From: Candidatus Omnitrophota bacterium
Lineage (GTDB): Bacteria > Omnitrophota > Gorgyraeia > Zapsychrales > Fredricksoniimonadaceae
Length of the DNA stretch: 38,651 nucleotides
Direction of reading: 5' to 3'
Assembly: GCA_015228785.1 (NCBI GenBank)
Contig: JADGCU010000013.1
Span: forward strand, 1 to 38,651
In this document: positions 8,959 to 17,912 of the stretch, piece by piece
Position numbering within the stretch: position 1 is the first letter of the stretch
Layout: every line of letters begins with the position of its first letter
Position numbers and translations under genes: made by a program
The notes under the pieces: generated by a model
Seen by the model: the letters and a program-made list of their open reading frames with translations, nothing else
The model's database searches: none
What the model was told of the DNA's origin: nothing

Positions 8959-11406
8959 ATGTTTAATCGATTTACAGAACGCGCACGCAAGGTCATTGTT
9001 TTCGCTAAAGAAGAGGCGCGTCGTTTTAACCATGATTACATTGGGACTGAACATCTTTTGCTGGGGTTGATCCGGGAGGGCGAGGGCGTTGCAGCCGCAG
9101 TTCTTCAAAAGCTCGGCGTAGATTTGGAGTCTATTCGTATTGAGGTTGAAAAACTTGTTCAGCCCGGACCGCAGACGCAGGTTGTGGGGGATATTCCCTT
9201 TACCCCGCGTTCTAAAAAGGCCCTTGAGCTTGCGGCTGAAGAAGCGCGTGCTTTGGGTCACAACTATATTGGGACTGAGCATCTTTTGCTCGGGCTTGTC
9301 AAAGAAGGCGAGGGCATGGCCTATCGCGTCCTTCTTAATTTGGGATTGGATCTGGGTAAGCTGCGTAATGAGGTGATGGAGCTTCTGGGCTCGGGCATTC
9401 CCGGATTTAATCAGCAGCAACAGCAGGGAGAGCAGGGGCCCAAGGGCGCGGCGCCTCAGGGTGGCAAAACGCCCGCGATCGACGCCTATGGACGCAATTT
9501 GAACAAGCTGGCTAAGGATGGAAAACTTGATCCTGTGATCGGCAGAAAGTCGGAGATTGAGCGCGTGATCCAGGTTCTTTCTCGTCGGACTAAAAATAAT
9601 CCGGTTCTTTTGGGTGAAGCGGGGATCGGTAAGACCGCGATCGTTGAGGGACTTGCCCAGCAGATCGTTGCAGGTGAAGTGCCGGAAGTGTTGCGCGACA
9701 AGACGATCGTTGTTTTGGATCTCGCGATGATGATCGCGGGAACAAAATACCGCGGTCAGTTTGAAGAGCGCATTAAAGCAGTCATGGAAGAGCTGAAGCG
9801 CAGCGGCAAGCTTGTGCTTTTTATCGATGAGATCCATACCCTCGTTGGCGCTGGAGCGGCAGAGGGGGCGATCGATGCGGCGAATATTTTGAAGCCCGCC
9901 TTGGCGCGTGGCGAGATCCAGTGCATTGGGGCCACGACCTTTGATGAATATCGTAAGAATATTGAGAAAGATGCGGCTCTTGAAAGACGTTTTCAGACGA
10001 TTCAGGTTGCGCCACCCAGTGTGGATCAGACAGTCCAGATCCTCAAGGGGCTTCGTGATAGATATGAGGCGCATCATCGCGTGAAATATTCTGATGAGGC
10101 ACTGGAAGCCGCATCCATGCTTTCGGATCGCTACATTTCGGGGCGTTTTCTTCCTGATAAGGCAGTTGATATTATCGACGAAGCTGGCGCGAGTGCGCGG
10201 CTTAAGGCGATGGTTATTCCGGATGATATCAAGGCGCTGGAGGGAGAGATCGAGAATCTGCGCAAGGAGAAAGAATCTTTTATCAAGCGTCAGGATTTTG
10301 AGAAGGCGGCGCAGCTGCGAGATCAGGAGCGTGTCGTTCGGGAGAACCTTGAAAAGCGGCGTGGTGAGTGGATGATCAGCCGTGATAATGCGAATCTTGT
10401 GATCGGGCTGGATGATATTGCGCGCGTTGTGTCTCAGTGGACAGGCGTGCCTCTCTTGCGTCTCGAGGAGAAGGAGACTGAGCGTCTATTAAAGATGGAG
10501 GAACATCTTTCTAAGGTCGTCGTTGGCCAGGAAGAGCCGATCTCCGCCATCGCGCGCGCGGTCAGGCGTTCGCGTGCGGGGATCAAGAACCCCAAGCGGC
10601 CGATCGGGTCATTTATCTTCTTAGGTCCGACAGGTGTGGGAAAGACGCTTCTGGCGCGTGCACTTTCCGAATTTATGTTTGGAGATGCGAATGCGCTTAT
10701 TCAGATCGACATGTCGGAGTACATGGACAAATATAATGTGTCGCGCCTTGTCGGGGCACCACCGGGATATGTGGGATATGAAGAGGGTGGGCAGCTGACA
10801 GAAAAAGTCCGTCGGCGTCCGTATTCTGTCATTCTTTTAGATGAGATCGAAAAGGCGCATGCGGATGTCTTTAACATCCTGCTTCAGGTTTTGGAAGAGG
10901 GGCGCCTCACGGATAGTTTGGGACGTACGGTGGATTTTCGCAATTGTGTGATCCTCATGACGTCTAACATCGGGGTTGATACTTTACGTAAGCAGGGCAA
11001 TCTTGGTTTTGCTTCTCGTAAAGATGAGGAAACGTATGAACAGATGAAGGACAAGGTGTTAACTGAGATCAAGAGGGTCTTTAAGCCTGAGTTTTTAAAT
11101 CGCATTGATGATTCGATTGTTTTTAGACCTCTCACGAGGGAGCATCTTTATAAGATTGTTGATATCGAGCTTGAGATTGTGAGAAAACGTCTTGAGGAGA
11201 AATCGATCGCTCTTGAGATGACGAAGGAAGCCGTGGAATTCTTGATCGAAAAAGGGTTTGATCCGGTCTTTGGTGCGCGGCCTTTAAAGCGCACGATCCA
11301 GAGGTATCTTGAGGATCCGATGTCAGAGGCGATTATTTCCGGGACGTTTAAAGAAGGCAGTAAGGTTTCGGTACGTCCTGAGAATGATAAACTTATCTTT
11401 GTGTGA
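8959..11406 (+). CDS. clpC: ATP-dependent Clp protease ATP-binding subunit ClpC
   Basis: Hsp100 unfoldase that feeds substrates to ClpP. The 815-residue protein has two Clp N-terminal repeats ([11 protein letters not shown] at about 27 and 103), a first AAA+ module with Walker A GEAGIGKT (219-226), a middle domain containing a UVR motif ([11 protein letters not shown] from 446), and a second AAA+ module with GPTGVGKT (556-563) and a D2-small domain. The UVR motif identifies ClpC rather than ClpB or ClpA. ATG at 8959 is chosen because AGGAGAGGG lies just upstream and the protein starts [12 protein letters not shown] as in other ClpC proteins. The first Walker A carries Ala in place of the usual Pro (GEAG for GEPG). 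Confidence 0.97.
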   Translation: MFNRFTERARKVIVFAKEEARRFNHDYIGTEHLLLGLIREGEGVAAAVLQKLGVDLESIRIEVEKLVQPGPQTQVVGDIPFTPRSKKALELAAEEARALGHNYIGTEHLLLGLVKEGEGMAYRVLLNLGLDLGKLRNEVMELLGSGIPGFNQQQQQGEQGPKGAAPQGGKTPAIDAYGRNLNKLAKDGKLDPVIGRKSEIERVIQVLSRRTKNNPVLLGEAGIGKTAIVEGLAQQIVAGEVPEVLRDKTIVVLDLAMMIAGTKYRGQFEERIKAVMEELKRSGKLVLFIDEIHTLVGAGAAEGAIDAANILKPALARGEIQCIGATTFDEYRKNIEKDAALERRFQTIQVAPPSVDQTVQILKGLRDRYEAHHRVKYSDEALEAASMLSDRYISGRFLPDKAVDIIDEAGASARLKAMVIPDDIKALEGEIENLRKEKESFIKRQDFEKAAQLRDQERVVRENLEKRRGEWMISRDNANLVIGLDDIARVVSQWTGVPLLRLEEKETERLLKMEEHLSKVVVGQEEPISAIARAVRRSRAGIKNPKRPIGSFIFLGPTGVGKTLLARALSEFMFGDANALIQIDMSEYMDKYNVSRLVGAPPGYVGYEEGGQLTEKVRRRPYSVILLDEIEKAHADVFNILLQVLEEGRLTDSLGRTVDFRNCVILMTSNIGVDTLRKQGNLGFASRKDEETYEQMKDKVLTEIKRVFKPEFLNRIDDSIVFRPLTREHLYKIVDIELEIVRKRLEEKSIALEMTKEAVEFLIEKGFDPVFGARPLKRTIQRYLEDPMSEAIISGTFKEGSKVSVRPENDKLIFV

Positions 11407-11411
11407 TAAGG

Positions 11412-12377
11412 ATGAAACAGAGGCGTTCGATCTTCTTAGTGGCTGTGATGATCTTGTGGCCGACTTTGTCTTGGGGTCGCGCGGTTATTCCTTTTTCGGG
11501 GACCGTTGACTTGAAGGCAGCTACGGTTGATTTGTTATTTGGCAGTGAGGGAGGGACATCCGTGGCGTTCAATGCGGCCAGGGTGACTCCGCAGAAGTAT
11601 CATATGGTGTGTGGTCTTTCGCATGTGAAGACCCCTCTGTGTGATGTGGCGACGGTCCTGACCGGGGATCTTGAATTTGTCGGGACGGGTCCCGACAAAA
11701 TGGGTCTTGTTGGAGAGATCTCAAGCCAGTATACGCTTTTGGATTATAAGCCAATCCGGGATCTTTACCTCAAGTTCTCTATCGAGGACAGAAAACTTGT
11801 TGTTGATTCTTTTTGGATTGGGGCTTTTTCTGGTCATGGAGCTGTTGATCTAGTGGGCGACAGGAGGATGGATGTTGCTTTTGAGGTCTTATCTTTAGAT
11901 CTCGAGGATATGATGGCCTTGATCCATCCTCAGGTTAAAACAAAGCCCTTGGCGTTCACCGGTGTTGTGACAGGGGAACTTAAGATGCGTGGGGCGTTCT
12001 CTCGACCGGAGGTAAGCGGAAGGCTTGTGGCGTATAATGGTCGGTTTAAGGTTTTAGATTATGACAGCATTGTTCTTAATATTGACGGGACGTATCCGCT
12101 CTTGCGGTTACCGGAGGTGATTATCACAAGTGCTGAGGGCTTAAGTTTCCGTGTTAAGGGTGCGGTGGATTTGAGTGATTTAGCGCATCTTGACAGGCAG
12201 GTCCGACTTTTTCAGCGGGTGCCGATTGTGGCTTCCTCAGGAGGACGTTCCGAGTGGGTGTTTAAGCGTTTGACCTCTGATGGAGCGAGTAAGACAGAGA
12301 TGAAGTATTTTTTAATGAAGGATGATCGAGGGGATGCCTCGGCGGTTGTTGGTGTACAAAAGAGCATAGGGTTCTAG
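11412..12377 (+). CDS. AsmA/TamB-like exported protein associated with the Mla system
   Basis: A hydrophobic N-terminus (about residues 5-22, ending SWGRA) looks like a signal peptide, so the 321-residue product is probably periplasmic or membrane-anchored. The body is rich in short beta strands; the segment GELKMRGAFSRPEVSGRLVAYNGRF matches the repeated pattern seen in AsmA, TamB and YhdP proteins, which form lipid-conducting beta grooves. It is much shorter than those proteins. The start is uncertain: ATG at 11412 has AAGG almost adjacent, and a GTG at 11403 overlapping the clpC stop is possible. It is two bases from mlaE, which suggests a role in envelope lipid transport. Function is inferred from fold resemblance and neighbours only. 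Confidence 0.68.
   Translation: MKQRRSIFLVAVMILWPTLSWGRAVIPFSGTVDLKAATVDLLFGSEGGTSVAFNAARVTPQKYHMVCGLSHVKTPLCDVATVLTGDLEFVGTGPDKMGLVGEISSQYTLLDYKPIRDLYLKFSIEDRKLVVDSFWIGAFSGHGAVDLVGDRRMDVAFEVLSLDLEDMMALIHPQVKTKPLAFTGVVTGELKMRGAFSRPEVSGRLVAYNGRFKVLDYDSIVLNIDGTYPLLRLPEVIITSAEGLSFRVKGAVDLSDLAHLDRQVRLFQRVPIVASSGGRSEWVFKRLTSDGASKTEMKYFLMKDDRGDASAVVGVQKSIGF
11676..11699. other. Perfect 10-bp inverted repeat inside the AsmA-like gene
   Basis: TTTGTCGGGA and TCCCGACAAA form a perfect 10-bp stem around a 4-nt CGGG loop, followed by one further A and no T-tract. It lies within coding sequence about 265 bases after the start codon. Folded in mRNA it would be a stable hairpin, possibly affecting readthrough from clpC into the mla genes. 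Confidence 0.5.
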
Positions 12378-12379
12378 AC

Positions 12380-13168
12380 ATGGTCAAGGTGTTTATCAGA
12401 AAGATTTATGCGCAAGTGTATGGTTTTTTATACTACGCCGGAGAATTGTCGATTCTTTTTGGGCAGACGGTGAGGTGTTTGCTTTCGACACCGCTTCATC
12501 CGTATCGATTTTTGTGGCAGGCCCGGCGTGTGGGGCTGGGGAGTGTTTTTATTGCGTCCTTGGTTGGTCTTTCGGTCGGGATGATCATTGCGCTTCAGAT
12601 GGCTTACATGATGGTGAAGCTTTCGGCTGAGATCTATATTCCCAATGTGATCGCGGTATCGATTGCCCGCGAACTGGGACCTGTTTTGACCGCTCTTATT
12701 GTGGCTGGCCGTATTGGTGCTGGAATCACGGCGGAGATAGGGACCATGGTTGTGACCGAACAGATTGATGCTTTGCGGGCGTTTGCAGTCGATCCGATCC
12801 GGTATCTTGTGGCACCGCGATTTCTCGCGCTTGTTATCATGTTGCCGGTTTTAACACTCTTTGCGGTTATCGTCGGGATCTTCGGCGGTTTCTTGATCTG
12901 CTTTTTTAAACTCTCGATAAGCGCGTATATGTATTGGGAGATGGTCAAGGAATCGCTGGTTATTAAGGATATTGTGACAGGGCTTACTAAGACCGTTTTC
13001 TTTGGCATGATTATTGCAATCGTTGGATGTTATGAAGGATTACATGTGAAGGGTGGCGCTGATGGGGTCGGGGCATCAACGACGCTTGCTGTTGTTCGGT
13101 CTTTTATTTTGATCATTCTTTTTGATTGTCTGTTTACATTTGTGTTCTATTTCTTATTTAATGCGTAA
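12380..13168 (+). CDS. mlaE: MlaE-family ABC transporter permease
   Basis: Inner-membrane permease of the Mla/MCE system that moves phospholipid between inner and outer membranes. The 262 residues contain several hydrophobic helices, the conserved ARELGPVLTALIVAGRIGAGITAEIGTM-type core (about 95-120) and the EQIDALRAFAVDP loop, all diagnostic for the MlaE/YrbE family. It starts two bases after the AsmA-like gene and is followed by mlaF seven bases later. Confidence 0.95.
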   Translation: MVKVFIRKIYAQVYGFLYYAGELSILFGQTVRCLLSTPLHPYRFLWQARRVGLGSVFIASLVGLSVGMIIALQMAYMMVKLSAEIYIPNVIAVSIARELGPVLTALIVAGRIGAGITAEIGTMVVTEQIDALRAFAVDPIRYLVAPRFLALVIMLPVLTLFAVIVGIFGGFLICFFKLSISAYMYWEMVKESLVIKDIVTGLTKTVFFGMIIAIVGCYEGLHVKGGADGVGASTTLAVVRSFILIILFDCLFTFVFYFLFNA

Positions 13169-13174
13169 GGATGT

Positions 13175-13948
13175 ATGTTCGAGATAACAAACCTTTATAA
13201 GACATTTGATAATCTTAGAGTTCTTAATGGACTCACGCTTAACATTCGTGATGGCGAGACCAAGGTTATCATCGGGCGTTCGGGTGTTGGGAAAAGTGTT
13301 CTCTTAAAGCATATTGTAGGGGTCATCAAACCTGATAGTGGGTCGATCAAGTTGGATGGTGTCGAGCTTACGGAACTTTCGAACAAAGATTACGACCAGG
13401 TTCGTAAAAATATCGGTTTAGTCTTTCAGGGTGGCGCACTTTTTGATTCACTTAATGTGGCGGAGAATGTGGGTTTCTTTCTGGATGAGTTTACCAAGCT
13501 TTCGGGTTCGCAGAAGCAGGAACGCGTGGCCCATTGTCTTTCGTTGGTCAAGCTTAAGAATGCTGAGGAGATGATGCCTGCCCAGCTTTCCGGGGGGATG
13601 CGTAAGCGTGTGAGTCTTGCCCGTGCGCTGTGCATGGAGCCAAAGATCATTTTGTATGATGAGCCGACCACAGGGCTTGATCCGGTCACAGCGGATGCGA
13701 TTAACAACTTGATCATTGAGTTGCGGGATCGATTGAAGGTCACATCGGTTGTAGTGACGCATGATATGACAGCGGCCTACAAAGTCGCAGATTCGATCGC
13801 CATGATCTATCATGGTCAGGTGATCGCGGATGGAACGCCTGAAGACATTCGCCATTCTCGTCATCCTGTTGTGAAGCAGTTTATTAACGGCGAGGCCACA
13901 GGGCCCATTGCCGATGACGAGAGCATGAAGTTTGGGCATGTGAAATAG
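13175..13948 (+). CDS. mlaF: Mla phospholipid ABC transporter ATP-binding protein MlaF
   Basis: ATPase partner of MlaE. Motifs are complete: Walker A GRSGVGKS (34-41), signature LSGGMRKR (138-145), Walker B ending DEPTTGLDP (from D162) and H-loop VTHD (H196). GGMRKRVSLARAL and the tail after the H-loop are typical of MlaF (257 residues). It lies directly between mlaE and mlaD. No mlaB or mlaC homologue is visible nearby. Confidence 0.95.
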   Translation: MFEITNLYKTFDNLRVLNGLTLNIRDGETKVIIGRSGVGKSVLLKHIVGVIKPDSGSIKLDGVELTELSNKDYDQVRKNIGLVFQGGALFDSLNVAENVGFFLDEFTKLSGSQKQERVAHCLSLVKLKNAEEMMPAQLSGGMRKRVSLARALCMEPKIILYDEPTTGLDPVTADAINNLIIELRDRLKVTSVVVTHDMTAAYKVADSIAMIYHGQVIADGTPEDIRHSRHPVVKQFINGEATGPIADDESMKFGHVK

Positions 13949-13962
13949 AAAATCGTTGGCAC

Positions 13963-14025
13963 CAGGTATCGGGCGCAGGTTACAGGATCCCGGTTGCGGT
14001 GGTTTTTATGCCAGGCGTCAGGTGG
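13963..14025. repeat. Degenerate heptameric CAGGNNN repeat between mlaF and mlaD
   Basis: The gap holds CAGGTAT, then after one 6-base step CAGGTTA, CAGGATC, CCGGTTG and CGGTGGT in 7-base register, and further on CAGGCGT and CAGGTGG. It is the only sizable gap inside the mla cluster (104 nt). An open frame runs through it into mlaD, but the mlaD ribosome-binding site lies after the repeat. Confidence 0.5.
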
Positions 14026-14052
14026 CCTGTGCTTTTAAGAAGGAGATGGAAT

Positions 14053-14745
14053 ATGCCTCGAGAAAGTAATCTGGAAGTCAAGGTTGGTGCTTTTGTCGTT
14101 GTTGCTATTATTGCGCTGGTGGCCTTTGTTTTTACCATCAGTGATTTTTCTGCATTGTTTCAGAAGGGAATGGCGTTCAGGGTCACTTTTCAGTATGCCA
14201 ATGGGCTTAAGAAGGGCGCGCCTGTACGTTTGGCGGGTGTGGATACGGGGCATGTTCAGGAGATCAAGGTTTATAGTGATCCTGCGAAGCAGAATATGAT
14301 AGTTGAGGCTCAGGTGTGGTTGATGCCTGGTGTTAGTGTTCCTTTGGATTCGACGTTCATTATTAATCAGCTCGGCATTTTGGGCGAGAAGTACCTTGAG
14401 ATTATGCCTGGAGTTGCGAAAGATATGGCGAAGGCGGACTCGATCTTTCGCGGGGAGGATCCTGTGCCTCTGGAGGAGGTCATGAAGAAGTTTTCAGGGA
14501 TTGCCCTTAAATTGGAAGAAACGTTGGCAGGGATTAATGCGGGAATCTTGACCAATGACAATAAGCGATCTTTCGCAGAAATGCTGGCGAATATTTCAGA
14601 GATTACAAGGAGTATTAAGAACGGAGAGGGAACGGTTGGGAAGCTCCTTTCTGATAAGAGTGTGTATGAGAATTTGGATGAAATGACCGCGGATCTTAAA
14701 AATAATCCATGGAAGTTGTTTTATAGACCGAAGGGAAGTAAATAG
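14053..14745 (+). CDS. mlaD: MCE-domain lipid-transport protein MlaD
   Basis: Periplasmic, membrane-anchored substrate-binding component of the Mla system. The 230-residue protein has an N-terminal helix (about 9-29) and one MCE domain (about 38-115, with NGLKKGAPVRLAGVDTGHV and LGILGEKYLEI), then a helical tail. ATG at 14053 is selected because AAGGAGATGG lies seven bases upstream and PRESNLEVKVGAF is the usual MlaD beginning; the longer upstream frame crosses repeat sequence. E. coli MlaD is about 180 residues, so the C-terminal extension is moderately long. Confidence 0.93.
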   Translation: MPRESNLEVKVGAFVVVAIIALVAFVFTISDFSALFQKGMAFRVTFQYANGLKKGAPVRLAGVDTGHVQEIKVYSDPAKQNMIVEAQVWLMPGVSVPLDSTFIINQLGILGEKYLEIMPGVAKDMAKADSIFRGEDPVPLEEVMKKFSGIALKLEETLAGINAGILTNDNKRSFAEMLANISEITRSIKNGEGTVGKLLSDKSVYENLDEMTADLKNNPWKLFYRPKGSK

Positions 14746-14769
14746 GCTCTTGCGTTTGATGAAGCGATT

Positions 14770-16146
14770 ATGAAATCTAAAACTATCTTTTCATGTCAGA
14801 GCTGCGGTTATGAATCTATGCGCTGGGTCGGGAAATGCCCGGGGTGCCAGAGCTGGAATTCATTTGTCGAGGAGACTAAGGCCAAGCGTCCGGCGCAGGA
14901 TACGCCGCGCGGGCTTTTGACGAATACCGAGGGGCCGGTCCTTTTGAGTGAGGTGACCTCCGGCCACGAGAAGCGATTTCAGACCGGGATCAAGGAATTT
15001 GACAGGGTCTTAGGTGGTGGCATTGTGGTGGGGTCTGTGACGTTGATCGGCGGAGATCCTGGCATTGGAAAATCAACGATTGCCCTTCAGGCGGGCTGTC
15101 GTTTGAGTGAAGACGGGCATAAGGTTTTGTATGTAAGCGGGGAGGAGTCGGTTGCGCAGACCAAGATGCGGGCGGACCGGATCATCAAGAAGGTCAATGC
15201 TCAGCTTTTTATTGTTAATCAGATCGATTTGAATGTCATTATTGAATATATTAACAAACTTGAGCCTGATGTTGTTGTTATTGATTCGATCCAGGTTGTT
15301 TATGAGCCGGGATTGGAGTCGAGTCCGGGTAGTGTGAGTCAGGTGAGGGAGTGTGCGGCCCTTCTTACTCAGTTGGCCAAGGCCAAGAATATCGCGCTCT
15401 TTTTGATCGGTCATGTGACCAAAGAGGGGATGATCGCGGGCCCGCGTGTTTTGGAACATATTGTGGATACGGTCTTGTATTTTGAGGGAGAGCGTTATTC
15501 AGCATATCGGGTCTTGCGTACGACTAAGAATCGTTTTGGCTCGACCAATGAATTGGGCGTTTTTGAGATGACATCTTCCGGGCTTATTGAGGTCGAGAAT
15601 CCTTCAGAGATTTTTCTATCGGAGCGATCGAAGGAGGTTTCCGGGTCTGTTGTTGTCCCGATCCTGGAGGGCACGCGTCCTTTTCTTGTCGAGGTTCAGG
15701 GGTTGGTGACCCGATCGGCGTTTGGCATGGTGCGCCATAAGGCGCAGGGATTTGATGCTAATCGGCTCGCTCTTTTGGTAGCTGTTTTAGAAAAACGACT
15801 GACCCTCAGGCTTGAGGATCAGGATATTTTTTTGAATATTGTAGGTGGTGTCAGAGTCGAGGATCCCGCTGCAGATCTGGGGGTCGCGTTGGCGGTTGCT
15901 TCAGCGTTCTTAGATAAGCCGGTTCCGGCTCATACCGCAGTTTTGGGGGAAGTCGGATTGTCGGCCGAGGTAAGAAGCGTCAGCCATATTATGCAGCGTC
16001 TTAATGAGGCGGAAAAGTTGGGATTTAAGCAGTGTCTTATCCCGAAGAACAATTTAAAGACGCGCAGTGAATTGAAATTAAAAACTCTTAAGATCGTTCC
16101 TGTGGCAACGGTCAAAGAGGCGCTCGATTTTATTCGTTCATCATAA
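14770..16146 (+). CDS. radA: DNA repair protein RadA
   Basis: RecA-like ATPase that promotes branch migration during recombination. The 458 residues show the four-cysteine zinc finger (C9, C12, C23, C26), Walker A GDPGIGKS (95-102), the diagnostic KNRFG motif (253-257) and a C-terminal Lon-protease-like domain (about 300-455). Length and order are normal. In Bacillus radA directly follows clpC; here the AsmA-like/mlaEFD cassette lies between them. The ribosome-binding site is weak. Confidence 0.97.
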   Translation: MKSKTIFSCQSCGYESMRWVGKCPGCQSWNSFVEETKAKRPAQDTPRGLLTNTEGPVLLSEVTSGHEKRFQTGIKEFDRVLGGGIVVGSVTLIGGDPGIGKSTIALQAGCRLSEDGHKVLYVSGEESVAQTKMRADRIIKKVNAQLFIVNQIDLNVIIEYINKLEPDVVVIDSIQVVYEPGLESSPGSVSQVRECAALLTQLAKAKNIALFLIGHVTKEGMIAGPRVLEHIVDTVLYFEGERYSAYRVLRTTKNRFGSTNELGVFEMTSSGLIEVENPSEIFLSERSKEVSGSVVVPILEGTRPFLVEVQGLVTRSAFGMVRHKAQGFDANRLALLVAVLEKRLTLRLEDQDIFLNIVGGVRVEDPAADLGVALAVASAFLDKPVPAHTAVLGEVGLSAEVRSVSHIMQRLNEAEKLGFKQCLIPKNNLKTRSELKLKTLKIVPVATVKEALDFIRSS

Positions 16147-16170
16147 TGGTTTCTTACTGAGGAGGAAATA

Positions 16171-17157
16171 ATGACATTACTTTTTATTCGGGTATTCTTT
16201 TTGGTCCTGAGCGTTGCCGTTGGTTTCCTGGTGGGCAATGTATATAACAAGGAAATGATGGGTATTGTCATTGGTTTGGGTGGTGGGGCTATTTTGATTT
16301 GGTTCGAGGCTGCGATGAAACGCGTCTCTGTTCGAGGCCTCTCCAGTATGGTCTTTGGTCTTCTGTTCGGGATCATCATGGCCAAGCTTGTTGCTGATAT
16401 TTTGAAGCTTTTGCCTTTTGATGAGGCGTTTCATTCTTCTTTGCGCGTAGTGATGACGTTATTTTTTTCATACCTGGGGGCTGTCATCGCGCTACGTGGT
16501 AAGGATGAGTTTAATTTGATTATTCCGTATGTGCGTTTTCGTCGGACTGATGTCAAGGACGGCGTGATTCTGGTTGATACCAGTGCGATCATCGACGGTC
16601 GTATCGCGGATATTTATCGCAGTCGGTTTCTTTCAGGACGACTGGTTGTTCCCCGGTTTGTTCTTCACGAATTGCAGCGGCTGGCGGACTCGGAAGATGA
16701 TCTTAAGCGTCAGCGCGGTCGTCGGGGGCTGGAGATACTTCGTTCTATGCAGAAGGACCCTGCCATTGAGGTAAAGATCCATGAGGATGATCTTCCCGGA
16801 GAGCGGGAGGTGGATCTTAAGCTTGTGAAGCTGGCTAAGATCCTCGATGGGCGTGTGTGCACAACGGACTTTAATTTAAGTCGTATGGCATCTATTCAGG
16901 GGACGGAGATTCTTAATATTAACGATCTCGTGAATTCTGTGAAGCCTGTCATTTTTGCCGGAGAAGAGCTGGACGTTTATATCATTAAAGAGGGCAAAGA
17001 AGAAAATCAGGGTGTTGCTTATCTTGATGATGGCACGATGGTCGTTGTGACTGATGGGCGGCGTTATCTGGGGCAGAAAACCAAGGTGGTTGTTACGTCT
17101 GTTCTTCAGACACAGGCTGGGCGCATGATCTTTTCCAAGGCGTCGGGGGCTCGATGA
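16171..17157 (+). CDS. Membrane-anchored PIN-TRAM protein (YacL family)
   Basis: The 328-residue protein has four hydrophobic helices in its first 110 residues, then a PIN nuclease-like domain (about 130-250) with conserved acids in VDTSAIIDGRI, HELQRL and TTDFNLS, and a C-terminal TRAM RNA-binding domain (about 265-325). This layout matches YacL of Bacillus, encoded between disA and ispD there. The biochemical role of YacL is not settled; an RNase or RNA-binding role is inferred from the domains. GAGGAGG precedes the ATG. Its stop overlaps the ispD start by four bases. Confidence 0.88.
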   Translation: MTLLFIRVFFLVLSVAVGFLVGNVYNKEMMGIVIGLGGGAILIWFEAAMKRVSVRGLSSMVFGLLFGIIMAKLVADILKLLPFDEAFHSSLRVVMTLFFSYLGAVIALRGKDEFNLIIPYVRFRRTDVKDGVILVDTSAIIDGRIADIYRSRFLSGRLVVPRFVLHELQRLADSEDDLKRQRGRRGLEILRSMQKDPAIEVKIHEDDLPGEREVDLKLVKLAKILDGRVCTTDFNLSRMASIQGTEILNINDLVNSVKPVIFAGEELDVYIIKEGKEENQGVAYLDDGTMVVVTDGRRYLGQKTKVVVTSVLQTQAGRMIFSKASGAR

Positions 17158-17840
17158 ATACCTGGGTGATCATTCCTGCCGCGGGGTCTGGAGAGAGGAT
17201 GAAGGTTGATGTGCCTAAGGTCTTTTTGAAGATCGGGGATTGGCCTGTTATTGTTCATGCTCTTGATGCCTTCGAGAAATGCTCTTTGATCGATGGGATT
17301 ATTCTGGTGGGGCCTGAGGAACACCTGAAGGCTCTTGAGGGGATTGTGAGGGAAGCTGGCTTTAAGAAGATCCGTCGTGTGGTCGCTGGCGGGGCAACAC
17401 GGACACAGTCAGTGCGCCATGGGCTTAAGGCTCTTGATAAGGATGTTGACGTCGTCCTTGTTCATGATGGAGCCCGGCCCTTGGTAACACCTGCGATTAT
17501 TGAGGAGAGTATTAAGGCGTGTTCTGTGAGCGGCGCGGTGGTGGTTGCTGTTCCGGTTAAACCGACCTTGAAGGTGGTGGATCCCAGGACCAGAGTGGTG
17601 AGTGAGACTCTTGATCGCACGCTTGTTTGGGAAGTGCAAACGCCGCAGGTGTTTAAGCGTGAGATCATCGAACGCGCCTATGGTGGGGATGAGAATGCGA
17701 CAGATGATGCGGCCCTTGTCGAGCGATTGGGAATACCGGTCTCGGTTTGTATGGGGGATCATCGTAATATTAAAATAACGACACCGGAAGATCTGGTGAT
17801 CGCGGAAGCTTTGTTAAGGAGCAGAGACACATATCACTAG
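17154..17840 (+). CDS. ispD: 2-C-methyl-D-erythritol 4-phosphate cytidylyltransferase
   Basis: Third step of the MEP isoprenoid pathway: transfers CMP to methylerythritol phosphate. Residues 8-16 PAAGSGERM with the following KVFLKIGDWPVI form the nucleotide-binding loop; HDGARPLV, VWEVQTPQVF and ATDDAALVERLG are the other family blocks. Length 228 is standard. It overlaps the PIN-TRAM gene by four bases and precedes ispF, the enzyme two steps later in the pathway. Confidence 0.96.
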   Translation: MNTWVIIPAAGSGERMKVDVPKVFLKIGDWPVIVHALDAFEKCSLIDGIILVGPEEHLKALEGIVREAGFKKIRRVVAGGATRTQSVRHGLKALDKDVDVVLVHDGARPLVTPAIIEESIKACSVSGAVVVAVPVKPTLKVVDPRTRVVSETLDRTLVWEVQTPQVFKREIIERAYGGDENATDDAALVERLGIPVSVCMGDHRNIKITTPEDLVIAEALLRSRDTYH

Positions 17841-17875
17841 GTAGTAGATGCGAGAACGGTGTTAACTTGTTTAAG

Positions 17876-17903
17876 TGTCTGGTATCAAGTGTTTGGTGTC
17901 CTG
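17876..17903. repeat. Four heptameric repeat units between ispD and ispF
   Basis: TGTCTGG, TATCAAG, TGTTTGG and TGTCCTG follow one another exactly in 7-base steps. The reverse complement begins CAGGACA, identical to the unit seen at 37772-37806. It fills part of the 72-nt ispD-ispF gap just upstream of the ispF start. Confidence 0.6.
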
Positions 17904-17912
17904 AAAGATCAT

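Noticed and set aside
8935-10077. A 380-residue antisense open frame opposite clpC
   Set aside because: It is a mirror of the strongly conserved clpC coding strand, has an implausible basic/His/Leu-rich composition and no initiation signals.
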